From CAWATG01 sp963785035 (GTDB taxonomy: Bacteria > Actinomycetota > Acidimicrobiia > IMCC26256 > CAWATG01), in NCBI GenBank assembly GCA_963785035.1, contig CAWATG010000015.1, positions 62,001 to 126,000 on the forward strand: a stretch of DNA of 64,000 nt, written 5' to 3'. Below, one piece after another: positions 9,140-19,716 of this stretch (the first letter of the stretch is position 1; every line of letters starts with the position of its first letter). Under the pieces are notes generated by a model that saw only the letters and a list, made by a program, of their open reading frames with translations, did no database searches and was not told where the DNA came from. Made by a program: the position numbers and the translations under genes.

Positions 9140-10567
9140 ATGGAACGAGCCGAACGCGGCGTCAAGATCGTCGCGACTGTCGGACCGGCGATTTCATCAC
9201 CTGCCGTCATGCGCGACATGATCGCCGCGGGCGTCGATGTCTTTCGTGTCAATCTTGCGCACGGAACGCATCGACAGCACGAGGAGCACATTGCCCTCGC
9301 GCGCGATGCCGCGGCATCGGCGGACCGCGAGGTCGCGGTCCTGGCGGACCTGGCCGGCCCGAAGATTCGCCTCGGCGAGTTCCGCGACGGCGGTGCTGAC
9401 CTCGATGTCGGTTCGAAGTTCGTCATCACCACGACTGAGTGTGTCGGCGACGAGACGCAGGCATCGTCCACCTATGACGGGCTCGTCAATGACGTGAAGT
9501 CCGGCGATGTGATTCTTGTCGATGACGGACGAATCAGACTCCAAGTACAAGAGGTCGCCGCCGAGACGGTGACGACAGTTGTGCGTGGTGGCGGGCGGAT
9601 CTCCGATCACAAGGGCATGAATCTTCCAGGTGTACAGGTCAGCGCGCCGGCCCTTGGCACGCAGGACATCACCGACCTTCGCCGTTCGCTCGATGCAGGA
9701 GTGGACCTCGTCGCTCTGTCGTTCGTGCGTACCTCCGAGGACGCGGATCGAGTGCGTGAGGTGATGCAAGATCACGGTCGGTTCGTTCCGGTATTCGCGA
9801 AGTTGGAGAAGCCCGAAGCAGTCGCATCACTCGAAGCGATTGTCGCAGCGTTCGATGGTTTGATGGTCGCGCGTGGTGATCTCGGCGTCGAGATGGCGCT
9901 CGAAGATGTGCCACTCGTCCAGAAGCGTGCGATCGAGTGCGCCCGCAGCAAAGCACGTTCGGTGATCGTCGCAACGCAGATGCTCGAGTCGATGATCGAA
10001 AATCCGGAGCCGACGCGAGCCGAGGTTTCGGATGTGGCCAACGCCGTTCTCGACGGAGCTGACGCCGTGATGCTCTCGGGGGAGACGAGCGTCGGACGCA
10101 ATCCGGTTGCGGCGGTCGCGATGATGGATCGCGTGATCCGTGCCATCGAACGCGGTGGTCCGCAACGCGCACGGTCGACGCCGATCCCCGGCAAGCCTGA
10201 TGAGGCCGTGGCGCACGCGGCCGTCGACGTCGCTTACGCAGTCAACGCGTCGGCGATCGTCGCGTTCACGAGCACCGGGCGCACGGCCCGCCTTGTTGCC
10301 TCGCATCGACCGGGTGTGCCGCTTTTGGCATGCGCGACACGTCTGGACGTTGCACGCCAGCTCATGGTTACCTGGGGTGTGCGCGCGATACATGTTTGGG
10401 AACCCCGCACCTCTGACGACATGGTCGAACTTGTCAACGCCGAACTCGTCGCGAGCCGTGCCGTCGCCGTCGGATCGACCGTGGTGCTCGTTGGAGGTAT
10501 GCCTCCCGGGATCGTGGGCGGAACCAACACGTTGCGCGTACATCGGGTCGGCGATCGGGCTCACTGA
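9140..10567 (+). CDS. pyk: pyruvate kinase
   Basis: A 475-aa enzyme converting phosphoenolpyruvate and ADP to pyruvate and ATP. It shows the family landmarks: VKIVATVGPAI and DVFRVNLAHGT at the N terminus, the inserted B domain, the KLEKPEAV segment (catalytic Lys region), MVARGDLGVEM, ATQMLESMIENPEPTRAE, and the C-terminal allosteric domain (ASAIVAFTSTGRTARLVASHRP). The canonical N-R-x-N-F-S-H-G motif is varied here (FRVNLAHGT). ATG 9140 follows AGAGGGTG. The FAD oxidoreductase gene starts 6 bp downstream, so the two are probably co-transcribed. Confidence 0.95.
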   Translation: MERAERGVKIVATVGPAISSPAVMRDMIAAGVDVFRVNLAHGTHRQHEEHIALARDAAASADREVAVLADLAGPKIRLGEFRDGGADLDVGSKFVITTTECVGDETQASSTYDGLVNDVKSGDVILVDDGRIRLQVQEVAAETVTTVVRGGGRISDHKGMNLPGVQVSAPALGTQDITDLRRSLDAGVDLVALSFVRTSEDADRVREVMQDHGRFVPVFAKLEKPEAVASLEAIVAAFDGLMVARGDLGVEMALEDVPLVQKRAIECARSKARSVIVATQMLESMIENPEPTRAEVSDVANAVLDGADAVMLSGETSVGRNPVAAVAMMDRVIRAIERGGPQRARSTPIPGKPDEAVAHAAVDVAYAVNASAIVAFTSTGRTARLVASHRPGVPLLACATRLDVARQLMVTWGVRAIHVWEPRTSDDMVELVNAELVASRAVAVGSTVVLVGGMPPGIVGGTNTLRVHRVGDRAH

Positions 10568-10573
10568 ACCGTT

Positions 10574-12028
10574 GTGTCAGTCGATCCTTCGATGTCGTCA
10601 CATGGCCCCGAGTACGACGCCGTCGTCGTCGGCTCCGGCCCCAACGGACTCGCGGCTGCACTCACACTGGCGCGTGCCGGGCGTTCCGTCGTCGTGCTCG
10701 AGGCGGCAGCAGAAATCGGTGGTGGCACACGTTCGGCTGAACTGACACTGCCTGGCTTCGTGCACGACGTGTGCTCAGCGGTGCATCCACTCGCTGCGGG
10801 TTCACCGTTTCTCTCCACCCTCGGTCTCGACGACTACGGGCTGGAGTGGCTTCATCCGGAGATCCCGCTCGCACATCCACTCGACGGGGGTCGTGCGGGC
10901 GTGGTCGAACGTGATGCGCGGAGCACCGCGTCCGGGCTCGGTGTCGACGAACGGGCGTGGCAACGTTGGATCGCGCCGCTCGCAGAACGGTGGGATCGCC
11001 TCGCCCCGGCGCTCTTGGCGCCGCTGACGCGGCCACCGCAGCACCCGCTCGTGCTTGCTCGGTTCGGAGCTCCCGCGCTCGTTCCTGCCAGGACCTTTGC
11101 CGGCCGCGTATTCCAGACCGACGAGGCGCGAGCCCTATTCGCCGGCTGTGCTGCGCACGCGTTCCTGCCGTTGGAGAAGATGCTCACCACCTCCTTCGGG
11201 CTCGTCCTGCTCGCCGCCGCGCATGCGGTCGGCTGGCCGGTCGCTCGTGGCGGCTCGCAATCCATCGCCGATGCGATGGCAGCGCAGTTACGCGAACTCG
11301 GTGGCCAAATCATTACGGCCCGACCGGTCGTGTCCCTCGAGGACCTGCCGGCGAGTCGCGCTGTCATTTTCGATCTCGCGCCCCGCCAGATGAGCAGGAT
11401 CGCGGGCGATGCCTTGCCGTCGCGGTACAGGAGGCGATTGGAAGACTTTCGCCACGGTCCCGCGGCATTCAAGGTCGACTACGCGCTCGACGGGCCCGTA
11501 CCGTGGGCGCACCCTGCGGTTGGACGCGCCGGAACCGTGCATCTCGGCGGTACCGTTGATGACATCGCTGCGGCCGCGACCGAGGTTGCGCTCGGCCGAC
11601 ATTCCGAACGGCCCTATGTACTCGTCGCGCAGCAGTCGGTGGTCGATCCGAGTCGCGCGCCTGCGGGCAAGCACACGCTTTGGGCGTATTGCCATGTGCC
11701 GAATGGCTCGACGCTCGACATGACCGTCGCGATCGAGCAGCAGATCGAGCGCTTCGCACCCGGCTTCGGTGACCTGATTCTCGCTCGCCATAGTGCGGGC
11801 CCCGCTTGGCTCGAAGGGCACGACGCCGCGTTCATTGGCGGCGACATCGCGGGTGGCTCTCACGGCGGAGCTCAGCTGGTGTTTCGGCCCCTCCCTACGC
11901 TGCGCCCCTACCGAACACCCAACCCGCGGCTGTTTCTCGGGTCGGCATCGACACCGCCAGGCGCGGGTGTGCATGGAATGTGCGGCTTTCACGCGGCGAC
12001 TGCGGCGTTGCGAACGGTCCTGCGGTGA
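10574..12028 (+). CDS. phytoene desaturase-like NAD(P)/FAD-dependent oxidoreductase
   Basis: A 484-aa flavoprotein. An N-terminal Rossmann motif (VVVGSGPNGLAAALTLARAG) is followed by VVVLEAAAEIGGGTRS, the dinucleotide-binding GG-doublet region. The C terminus has the LFLGSASTPPGAGVHGMCG motif typical of phytoene dehydrogenase/PYROXD2-like proteins. No carotenoid genes are nearby, so carotenoid synthesis is not implied. The start is a GTG 6 bp after the pyk stop codon. Confidence 0.85.
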   Translation: MSVDPSMSSHGPEYDAVVVGSGPNGLAAALTLARAGRSVVVLEAAAEIGGGTRSAELTLPGFVHDVCSAVHPLAAGSPFLSTLGLDDYGLEWLHPEIPLAHPLDGGRAGVVERDARSTASGLGVDERAWQRWIAPLAERWDRLAPALLAPLTRPPQHPLVLARFGAPALVPARTFAGRVFQTDEARALFAGCAAHAFLPLEKMLTTSFGLVLLAAAHAVGWPVARGGSQSIADAMAAQLRELGGQIITARPVVSLEDLPASRAVIFDLAPRQMSRIAGDALPSRYRRRLEDFRHGPAAFKVDYALDGPVPWAHPAVGRAGTVHLGGTVDDIAAAATEVALGRHSERPYVLVAQQSVVDPSRAPAGKHTLWAYCHVPNGSTLDMTVAIEQQIERFAPGFGDLILARHSAGPAWLEGHDAAFIGGDIAGGSHGGAQLVFRPLPTLRPYRTPNPRLFLGSASTPPGAGVHGMCGFHAATAALRTVLR

Positions 12029-12034
12029 TCGGCA

Positions 12035-12661
12035 CTAACTCGGGATTGGCTCCCCGAAGGCCACCGATTTCGGTGTCATGAGCGCGTGCACGAAACCGGC
12101 GATCGACAACAATGCCAAGAGAGCGGCGACGATGGACAAGACGACAGCAACCTGGTCCGCTTTCGTGCCGAAAGAACTGAACCCGTAGGAAGTCAATAGG
12201 ACGCCACGGAGAGTCTCGCCCTTGAAGAGGGTCTCGCGAGCGGCAGTGATGTCGGCGAGTTGTTTCTGGAGCGTTGGCAATTCAGCTGCATCGCTTTGCT
12301 GGGCCTCGGTGACCTTCTTGCGCAATTCGGCTTGCGGATCGCCCAGCTCGGCGTAGGTCATGCCGTCCGCACCGGGGATCGCCTTGACATGCAGGCCGAT
12401 GAATTCGTTGGCGTAGCACTCGGCCTGCTTGCCGGTCTTGAGGAGTTGGCCGGCGTACTTGACGACACAATCGGAGCGGCGCTCCTCGGGCGTGAGTGTG
12501 TCCGCCTCCTTGAACAGGATCTTCTGTTGACTCAACTGATCCGTCACGTAGCCGTTCGCAAAGTCGGCATTGCTGTGTAGCACGAAGACCACGATCACGA
12601 GGAGGACCGTTAGGCCCAGTCCACCCGCGCTGAAGAGGAGGTCAAGCGTCTTGCGTTGCAT
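12035..12661 (-). CDS. conserved actinobacterial membrane protein with two TM helices
   Basis: About 208 aa. There is a TM helix at residues 10-30 and a second near residue 170, with a roughly 130-residue domain between them containing KYAGQLLKTGKQAECYANEFIGLHV. Similar proteins are widespread in actinobacteria (often mislabelled LigA) and have no established function. The extracytoplasmic middle domain has two Cys that could form a disulfide. ATG 12661 is preferred, with GAGGGAG about 9 nt upstream; the open frame extends to 12730. It is convergent with the oxidoreductase gene, 6 bp away. Confidence 0.7.
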   Translation of the reverse strand: MQRKTLDLLFSAGGLGLTVLLVIVVFVLHSNADFANGYVTDQLSQQKILFKEADTLTPEERRSDCVVKYAGQLLKTGKQAECYANEFIGLHVKAIPGADGMTYAELGDPQAELRKKVTEAQQSDAAELPTLQKQLADITAARETLFKGETLRGVLLTSYGFSSFGTKADQVAVVLSIVAALLALLSIAGFVHALMTPKSVAFGEPIPS

Positions 12662-12814
12662 CCGGTAGCTCCCTCGACGAATCCGTATCCGATCCAGCCG
12701 CATTTGCGGCGGAGTGCCAGCCTCCCGCAATTTCCGGATTCTGCCAAGTGCCGAAGGTCCCGGGTCCGCTGGAAACGGCCGCTGGTGACGCTTGGTTCGT
12801 TCGCTCTGCTTGGT

Positions 12815-13444
12815 TCACACGCAAAGCCACTCGCCACTGCTGTTCGAGATCCCACGGCTGCAGATTCGTTGTTCCTCGACTTTGGTTATCCGCCACGTGT
12901 CCGATTCATCGCGTTCGTAGGTGAAGATGAGGTCGTAGCCGACCGTTGTGTCGTCGCCGCTCGCCTCCCGGTTTCGGATTTCGAACACTGCCGCAACGAC
13001 CGAGCCCAACGGACGACCTTTGCGCTCGACGCCTATGTCGCCGGCACCCCTCAGGTCTGCGGAGAATCCGTCGGCTTCGAAGTTCGATTGCAGTTGCTTG
13101 ATTGTTTCGACCGACAGGGTCAACGGGTCCTCAGCGGTGAACGGGGTTGGGAAGCGTGCGGTGATGGTCGAGGTGATGTCGTTCATTGGTAATCGGCCTG
13201 GTGGGGCGGCGATTGTCGGCACGCCGGCGGGCGAGGTCGTGGAGGTCTGGCGTGGTTTCCGCGTCGACGTGGTCGTGACCGCCTTGTTATCGGTGTCATC
13301 TCCGCAGCCGTTGAGGAGTGCAGCACCGACCAAGGCCACGGCGACGACGCCCGCAACAGTCATGGGGTGGCGGCGCGACCGCGATGTTCCGTTGTCGGTA
13401 TTCGATTTCGGGGCGTTCGTCACTCGCGCACCTCCGCCGGCCAT
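12815..13444 (-). CDS. putative lipoprotein
   Basis: About 209 aa. A basic N terminus (RSRRH), a hydrophobic stretch (VAGVVAVALVGAAL) and a lipobox LNGC give a type II signal peptide. A Thr/Ser-rich linker (TTTSTRKPRQTSTTS) follows, then a roughly 120-residue domain of mixed strands reminiscent of NTF2-like domains (VGYDLIFTYERDESDTWRITKVEEQR). No enzyme motif was seen. It would be anchored on the outer face of the membrane; function unknown. An internal GTG at 13423 is an alternative start. Confidence 0.6.
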   Translation of the reverse strand: MAGGGARVTNAPKSNTDNGTSRSRRHPMTVAGVVAVALVGAALLNGCGDDTDNKAVTTTSTRKPRQTSTTSPAGVPTIAAPPGRLPMNDITSTITARFPTPFTAEDPLTLSVETIKQLQSNFEADGFSADLRGAGDIGVERKGRPLGSVVAAVFEIRNREASGDDTTVGYDLIFTYERDESDTWRITKVEEQRICSRGISNSSGEWLCV

Positions 13445-13632
13445 GGTCGCGCGGCGGCCCGACGGGCCAAAAGAGTCGAAGGGCCTTCTTCCCAGCCGGC
13501 GCCATCGCCTCGAGGCGGCGAGGTCGACCCCTGCGTTGAGGAGGACATCAAACGTTCGTAATGGCTTTCACTATCGATGAGTACCATCAGCGCGTTGACG
13601 TTGCCGTGCCATGCTTCCGAAACGAGCGAATG

Positions 13633-14584
13633 ATGGCCTGGAGTACTTCGAACATCGCGGATTTGTCCGGACGGGTCGCCGTCGTCACGGGGGCGAACAG
13701 CGGTCTCGGGCTGGAGACATGCCGGGAACTGGCTCGTGCTGGTGCGCATGTCGTCATGGCGGCCCGCAATGCATCCAAGGCCGCGACGGCAGAGTCCGAC
13801 ATCTGCGCAAGCGTTGCGAATGCGTCGATCGAGGTACGCAGTCTTGATCTCGCATCCCTGGCATCGGTACAGGCGTTTGCCGAGGGTCTTGTGGCTGACC
13901 ACAAGCGGATTGACATCCTGATCAACAACGCCGGTGTGATGGCAATACCTGAACAGCAAACCGTCGATGGTTTCGAGATGCAGTTCGGGGTCAACCATCT
14001 CGGCCATTTCGCGGTCGACGGCGCACCTGCTGCCTGCGGTGCTTCGAGCTGATGCGGCGCGCGTTGTCAGCGTTTCGAGCACGATGCGCCACCTCGGCCG
14101 GGCCGTAGATCCGGACAACCCTCACCTGCACGGGAAGTACGGTCCCTGGAAGGCGTACGGTCAGTCGAAGTTGGCGAACCTGCATTTTGCCGTCGGTCTT
14201 CACCAGCGTTTCGCTTCGTCGGGGACCAATGCGCGTTCGCTCGTGGCTCACCCAGGCTTCTCCAACACGAATCTCCAGGCCGCGACAGTCGCGGCGTCGC
14301 CGGGCGCATTGACGGCTCGGATGGCACACGCGGCGACGGAGGTGTTTGCCATGTCGCCTGCAAGGGGAGCGCTGTCGCAGTTGCGTGCAGCGACTGACCC
14401 AGACGCGCTCGGCGGCGAGTTGTACGCACCACGTTTCGTCAACAACGGACCACCTGTTCGTCGCCCGTTGTTCGGTCGGTCGCACAGCCGTCGTTGCATC
14501 GACGAATTGTGGGGTGTGTCGGAGCGAGAGACCGGTCTGGTCTTTGATGTCGAAGCGACACTGCAGACTCTTCGCGATGCTTAG
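13633..14584 (+). CDS. short-chain dehydrogenase/reductase, frame broken
   Basis: An SDR of roughly 315 aa, retinol dehydrogenase/protochlorophyllide reductase-like. The N-terminal part has the TGANSGLG cofactor motif, NNAG (residues near 95) and FGVNHLGHF. The frame then changes at about 14015 (one extra base in GCGGTCGACGGC), and the second part carries on with HLLPAVL, VVSVSSTM and the catalytic YGQSKLAN (Y-x-x-x-K), ending at 14584. All catalytic residues are present once the frame is restored. ATG 13633 precedes the conserved start. Confidence 0.8.
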
Positions 14585-14759
14585 TGCCGCAGCACGTGCC
14601 CACTTATGGACCGGTGACCTTATGGGGTGACGTCGATCACGCGGGAGGGTGTAGCTGGCTGCGGTTGTCCTTTTTCATGTCCGGGTTCGTTGTAGGGATG
14701 CCGACAGTTCATGCCGGCTCTCGTTCGACTACAACGTTGCCGTTCTCAGGAGGAATGAC

Positions 14760-15110
14760 ATGGCGCAGTATCTACTTTCGGTATGGCACGACGAGGAATA
14801 CGAAGTGGACTTCAGCAGCGATGACGCGCAGCGGCTTGGCGCACAGGTCGGCCAGTTCAACGCCGACCTCGAACAGGCCGGAGCCTGGGTTTTTGCTGGT
14901 GGGCTACAGCCCGCGAGCTCAGCGACGGTGGTCCGTAGCGCCGCCGGACAGGTCTCGATGACCGACGGCCCGTACGCCGAGTCGAAGGAGCAGATGGGCG
15001 GATTCTGGGTCATCGAAGCCGCCGACATGGACGCCGCACTCGATTGGGCCCGTCGAGGCGCCTCCGCATGCGAAGGACCGGTCGAGGTCCGACCCTTCCA
15101 GTGTGAATGA
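14760..15110 (+). CDS. YCII/DGPF-domain protein
   Basis: A 116-aa protein with the ferredoxin-like YCII fold. It contains the motif DGPYAESKEQMGGFWVIE (residues 72-89), the DGPF signature variant. In actinobacteria such proteins are encoded beside ECF42 sigma factors, as here: its stop overlaps the sigma factor start by 8 bp. A strong GGAGG lies about 6 nt before the ATG. Upstream, TGCCGA (14699) and CGTT (14722), 17 bp apart, loosely resemble the promoter type ascribed to ECF42. The biochemical role of DGPF proteins is unknown. Confidence 0.85.
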   Translation: MAQYLLSVWHDEEYEVDFSSDDAQRLGAQVGQFNADLEQAGAWVFAGGLQPASSATVVRSAAGQVSMTDGPYAESKEQMGGFWVIEAADMDAALDWARRGASACEGPVEVRPFQCE

Positions 15111-16435
15111 TCAGATCGAGCAGATCTTCCGGCGTGAAGTCGGCCGCTGCACTGCGACACTGATCCGCGTCCTCGGCGACATCGACCTCGCCGAGGACGC
15201 GGTCGCCGAAGCGTTCTTGATTGCGGCCGAACGTTGGCCCAGTGAAGGCGTCCCACCCAATCCGGGTGGCTGGATCACCACCACCGCCCGCAACCGCGCC
15301 GTCGATCGGCTCCGCCGCGAGGCGAAACGTCCCGACCGGCATCTCGCCGCTGCCCGCCTCGACCAAAGCAAGAATTCGATGACCAACGACCCCGATCTCG
15401 CCGATCTCGACGCGCTCGCCGCCGTGGTGCCCGACGATCAGCTTCGTTTGCTGTTTCTGTGTTGTCATCCTGCGCTGAGCCCGGACGCGCAAACGGCGTT
15501 GACGCTACGGCTCCTCGGTGGTCTCACAGTTGCGGAGATCGCCCGGTCGTTCCTGGTGACCGAGGCGACGATGACCAAACGGATCGCGGTGGGCCAAAAG
15601 CAAGCTGCGGGACAACCACGCCAGCTACCGGATCCCCGCAGCACGTGAGCTGCCGGACCGACTTCATGCAGCCCTTACAGCGATCTATCTCATCTTCACC
15701 GAAGGCCACACGGCCACCAGCGGGCCCGAACCTGTTCGGACAGATCTCACTCAGGAGGCCCTGAGACTGACACGCGTTCTCGCGGCCTTGATGCCCGACG
15801 AACCCGAAGTCATCGGACTTCTGGCCCTGATACTGCTGACCGAATCCCGGCTACCAGCTCGAACCGGACCCGACGAGACCCTGATCCGCCTCTCCGAACA
15901 AGATCGAAGCCTCTGGGACCGCAAGCTCATCGGCGAAGGTCACCAACTCGTTCGGGCCTGCCTCCGACGCAACCAGCCCGGTCCTTTCCAGATCCAGGCA
16001 GCCATCGCAGCCGTCCACGCCGACGGAGCCAACGCAGCGGCAACTGATTGGTCGCAGGTCGTCGCCCTCTACGACCAGCTCCACACACTGCGCCCGACAC
16101 CGGTTGTCGCGTTGAACAGGGCGATCGCAGTCGCCGAACGAGACGGCCCTGTTGCGGCCCTTCTCACCGTGGAAAGCCTGCGTGAGGCGCTGGCCGACTA
16201 TCAACCCTTCCACGCCGCTATCGCTGACCTCTATCAACGAGCCGGCCACCACGCCGAAGCGATGAAGAACTACGACCAGGCAATCCGACTGACGGCGAAC
16301 CACGCTGAACGAGACTTTCTCGCCTCGCAGCGCTCGATCGCCGAGGCGGCGGTACTCGACACGACAACGAGTGAGGCCGGCGAATCTGGCGCCGAACTCA
16401 GGGCGGGACTTGGTACTCGGCGAGATCGGCGCTGA
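15103..16435 (+). CDS. ECF42-like RNA polymerase sigma factor, frame broken
   Basis: About 443 aa when read through. Sigma region 2 (RVLGDIDLAEDAVAEAFL) and region 4 (LTLRLLGGLTVAEIARSFLVTEATMTKRI) are in the first frame. After an extra base at about 15590 the second frame continues with AKSKLRDNH, IYLIFTEGHT and a long C-terminal helical/TPR-like domain (WSQVVALYDQL, VVALNRAIAVAE). That architecture, and the DGPF partner overlapping it by 8 bp, are typical of ECF42. No anti-sigma factor is adjacent, in line with the C-terminal extension controlling activity. It begins with GTG. Confidence 0.85.
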
Positions 16436-16515
16436 ACGCGAAATAGCTTTCGTGGGCTGTCGCACGAGCGGTCAGCGGTTCGTCGCCCATTGTTCGGTCG
16501 GTTACGCGACCAGCG

Positions 16516-17133
16516 CTATGGGGCTACGGCGACGCCGAGGGAGTAGGCGCCCAGGGTTTTGGGCGTGCCCTTTTCGTAGAAGACATCCACCTCACGGATG
16601 GTGAAGCCCGCATCGGTGAGCAGATCGACGATCGGGCGGGTCAGGTGACATCCGCCGAGAAGACGCTTTTGCATTGGTTCCATGCGGTGCTGCCACTTGC
16701 GCACTGCCTCGTCGGGGGCCAGTCCGTGCTCGACGAAATGCAGCGTGCCCCCGGACTTGAGCACTCGTCGCACCTCGCTCAGCGCCGTGGCGACGTCGGG
16801 GATGGTGCAGAGTGTCCACGTCGACACGGCGGTGTCGCAGCTGTCGTCTGCAAGTGGAAGCGATTGACCGTCCAACCCGGACCGCTGCACCGGGACGCGC
16901 GTCGTTGCGAGGCGCTTGCCTGCGAGTTTCCATCCGATGTCGGCAGGCTCGATGGCTGCGACGTTGCTGATGGTGTCCGGATAGAAGGGGATGTTGAGCC
17001 CGGAGCCGAAACCGATCTCGACGACCTTCCCATGGAGGCCCTCGCACACGCGTTTGCGCAGTGGATCCGCAACCTTCATGCCACAAGCGACGTTGATCAC
17101 CCGCGGGACGACTTGATCGGCGTAGAACCCCAT
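16516..17133 (-). CDS. class I SAM-dependent methyltransferase
   Basis: A 205-aa Methyltransf_11-type enzyme. Motif I is VVEIGFGSGLNIPFY (residues 37-51), motif II/acidic is AAIEPAD, the post-I region DTAVSTWTLCTIPD, and motif III LKSGGTLHFVEHG. It resembles the phosphatidylethanolamine N-methyltransferase/UbiE-like group, but the substrate cannot be assigned. The gene is divergent from the phosphoketolase gene, leaving about 120 bp for both promoters. Confidence 0.85.
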   Translation of the reverse strand: MGFYADQVVPRVINVACGMKVADPLRKRVCEGLHGKVVEIGFGSGLNIPFYPDTISNVAAIEPADIGWKLAGKRLATTRVPVQRSGLDGQSLPLADDSCDTAVSTWTLCTIPDVATALSEVRRVLKSGGTLHFVEHGLAPDEAVRKWQHRMEPMQKRLLGGCHLTRPIVDLLTDAGFTIREVDVFYEKGTPKTLGAYSLGVAVAP

Positions 17134-17252
17134 AGTGACCCCTTGGTCGCTCGGAGCATAAGACTGCAGCGAAGTCTACCAACGCGACCTCTTGCGCGGA
17201 CGGGTTGGGCTGCCGCGAGCCAATGGGGAGCGAAGCCGGGCACACTCATGTG

Positions 17253-19713
17253 ATGACCAAAGCCGCAAGCGGGCACGACGACACGGCCGCGGATGCGGCG
17301 ATGACCCGCACCGGTGAAACGATCGCACCCGAGCCATATGTGCTCGGCGACGTGAGCGGTTCGCTGGCCGCAGAGGAGCTCCGCCGGATCGACGCGTGGT
17401 GGCGGGCGGCGAACTATCTCTCGGTGGGGCAGATCTATCTCATGGCGAACCCGCTGTTGCGCGAACCGTTGCTTGCCGAGCACATCAAGCCGCGATTGCT
17501 CGGTCATTTCGGGACCGTTCCGGGGCTCAACCTCGTCTACGCCCACGCCAACCGCATGATCAAGGCGCGGGACCTGAATGCCGTCTTCGTTGCGGGACCC
17601 GGGCACGGCGGGCCGGGTCCAAATGCCTGCGCCTGGTTGGAAGGCACCTATTCGGAGGTGTATCCCGGGATTCCACAGGATGCCGCGGGACTGGAGGAGT
17701 TCTTTCATCAGTTCTCGTTTCCGGGCGGTGTGCCGAGTCATTGCGCGCCAGAAACACCTGGTTCGTTCCACGAGGGTGGGGAACTCGGCTATTCGCTGCT
17801 GCACGCGTTCGGCGCTGCGCTCGACAATCCTGATCTCGTGGTGTTCTGCGTCGTGGGCGATGGTGAGGCCGAGACCGGTTCGCTCGCGACGAGCTGGCAT
17901 TGCGGCAAGTTCCTCAACCCTGCGAGCGATGGAGCGGTGCTGCCGGTGCTGCACCTCAACGAATTCAAGATCGCGAACCCGACGCTGCTTGCTCGGATTC
18001 CCGAATCCGAGCTCGTCAGCCTGATCCGCGGGTACGGATACGAACCGCACATCGTTGCCGGAGACGACCCCGCAACGGTGCATCAGGCGCTGGCCGGGGC
18101 GCTGGACGCGTGCGTCGACCGGATCGCGGAGATTCAGAGCGAGGCGCGTGTCGCCGGAGCGTCGGCGCGACGGGCGTGGCCGATGATCGTGCTGCGAACA
18201 CCCAAGGGCTGGACCTGCCCGCCGATCGTCGACGGACAACGGGTCGAAGGCACGTTCCGTTCCCATCAGGTTCCGCTTCCGGCGGCGCGAACCAACGACG
18301 ATCACCGACGTGTGCTCGGCGAATGGATGCGGTCCTATCGACCCGAAGAGTTGTTCGACGAAGAGGGCAGGCCGGTCCCCACGCTGCGTCGATCTCGCGC
18401 CAGCCGGAGCGCGGCGCATGAGCGCAAACCCCGTCGCGAATGGCGGGCAACTGCTCGCGGATCTCGATCTTCCGGATTGGCGTGAATACGGCGTCGTCAT
18501 CGACGAGCCAGGTACATCCGAACATGTTGCGACGCAGGTCTTGGGAAGTTGGTTGCGCGACGTCACGCGGATGAACCCGACGAACTTCCTGACGTTCGCG
18601 CCCGACGAACTCGCGAGCAATCGGCTCCAGGACATCCTGGAGGTCACGGGTCGGAAGTGGATGGCCACAATCGAGGAGAACGATGAGGTCCTCGATCCCA
18701 ATGGCAGAGTCATCGAGGTGCTTTCCGAACACATCTGCCAGGGGCTCCTCGAGGGATATCTCCTGACGGGCCGACACGGCGTGTTCACGTGCTACGAGGC
18801 ATTCATTCACATCGTCGACTCGATGTTCAACCAACACGCGAAGTGGCTCACGGCCAGCGCGGAGGTTGCATGGCGGTCGCCCGTCGCAAGTCTCAACTAC
18901 CTGCTGTCCTCGCACGTCTGGCGTCAGGACCACAACGGATCCACGCACCAGGATCCTGGGTTCCTCGATGTGGTCATGAACAAGACGCCTGCGATCGTGC
19001 GGGTCTACCTCCCGCCCGACGCCAACACGCTGCTCGCAACGTATGACGAGTGCCTCCGGTCTCGGCACTGCGTCAACGTGGTCGTCGCCGGGAAACAGCC
19101 CCAGCCCGATTGGCTCTCCGTAGAGGACGCGGCAGCTCACTGCGCCAGAGGCCTTGGGATCTGGGACTGGGCGGGAACGGAGCACGGGCACGGATCGTTG
19201 CCTGACGTCGTGCTCGCCTGTGCCGGCGATGTGCCGACCCTCGAGGTCATGGCAGCCGCGTCAATCCTTCGGGCAGCGCTGCCGGACCTGCAAGTGCGCG
19301 TGGTCAATGTCGTGGATCTCATGCGGCTCCTTCCCGAGTCCGAGCATCCGCATGGCCTGTCGGATCGCGAGTTCGACAATGTCTTCACCGAGGAACGGCC
19401 GGTGCTCTTCGCGTTTCACGGCTACCCGTGGCTGGTCCACAGGCTCACGTACCGACGGCGAAACCATGCTCAGCTCCACGTCAGGGGTTATAAGGAGAAG
19501 GGCACCACAACCACTCCCTTCGACATGGTCATGCTCAACGACCTCGACCGGTATCGCCTCGTCATGGACGTCATCGACCGCGTGCCTCGCCTCGGTCCCC
19601 GTGCCGCCGGGCTCCGTCAGGAGATGGTCGATGCTCGGCTTCGAGCCCGGGCATGGACCCGTGAGCACGGCGAGGACCTGCCCGAGGTCACGCACTGGGC
19701 GTGGGGACGCTGA
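17253..19713 (+). CDS. xfp: xylulose-5-phosphate/fructose-6-phosphate phosphoketolase, frame broken
   Basis: About 820 aa, the usual length. It splits xylulose-5-P or fructose-6-P with phosphate to acetyl-phosphate plus an aldose phosphate. Seen: GPGHGGPGPNACAWLEGTYSE, the TPP motif VGDGEAETG, HLNEFKIANPT, then, after one extra base near 18390, LAPAGARRMSANP, SHVWRQDHNGSTHQDPGF and the C-terminal FHGYPWLVHRLTYRRRNH. Active-site His residues of the family are present. The acetate kinase gene begins 3 bp after the stop, giving a two-gene acetyl-P/ATP module. The start at ATG 17253 has no clear Shine-Dalgarno; the frame is open to 17205. Confidence 0.93.
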
Positions 19714-19716
19714 ATC

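Noticed and set aside
13633..14584. Programmed +1 frameshifting as explanation for the SDR and other breaks
   Set aside because: The sites share no slippery sequence, stop context or downstream structure, and affect unrelated genes; assembly error is simpler.
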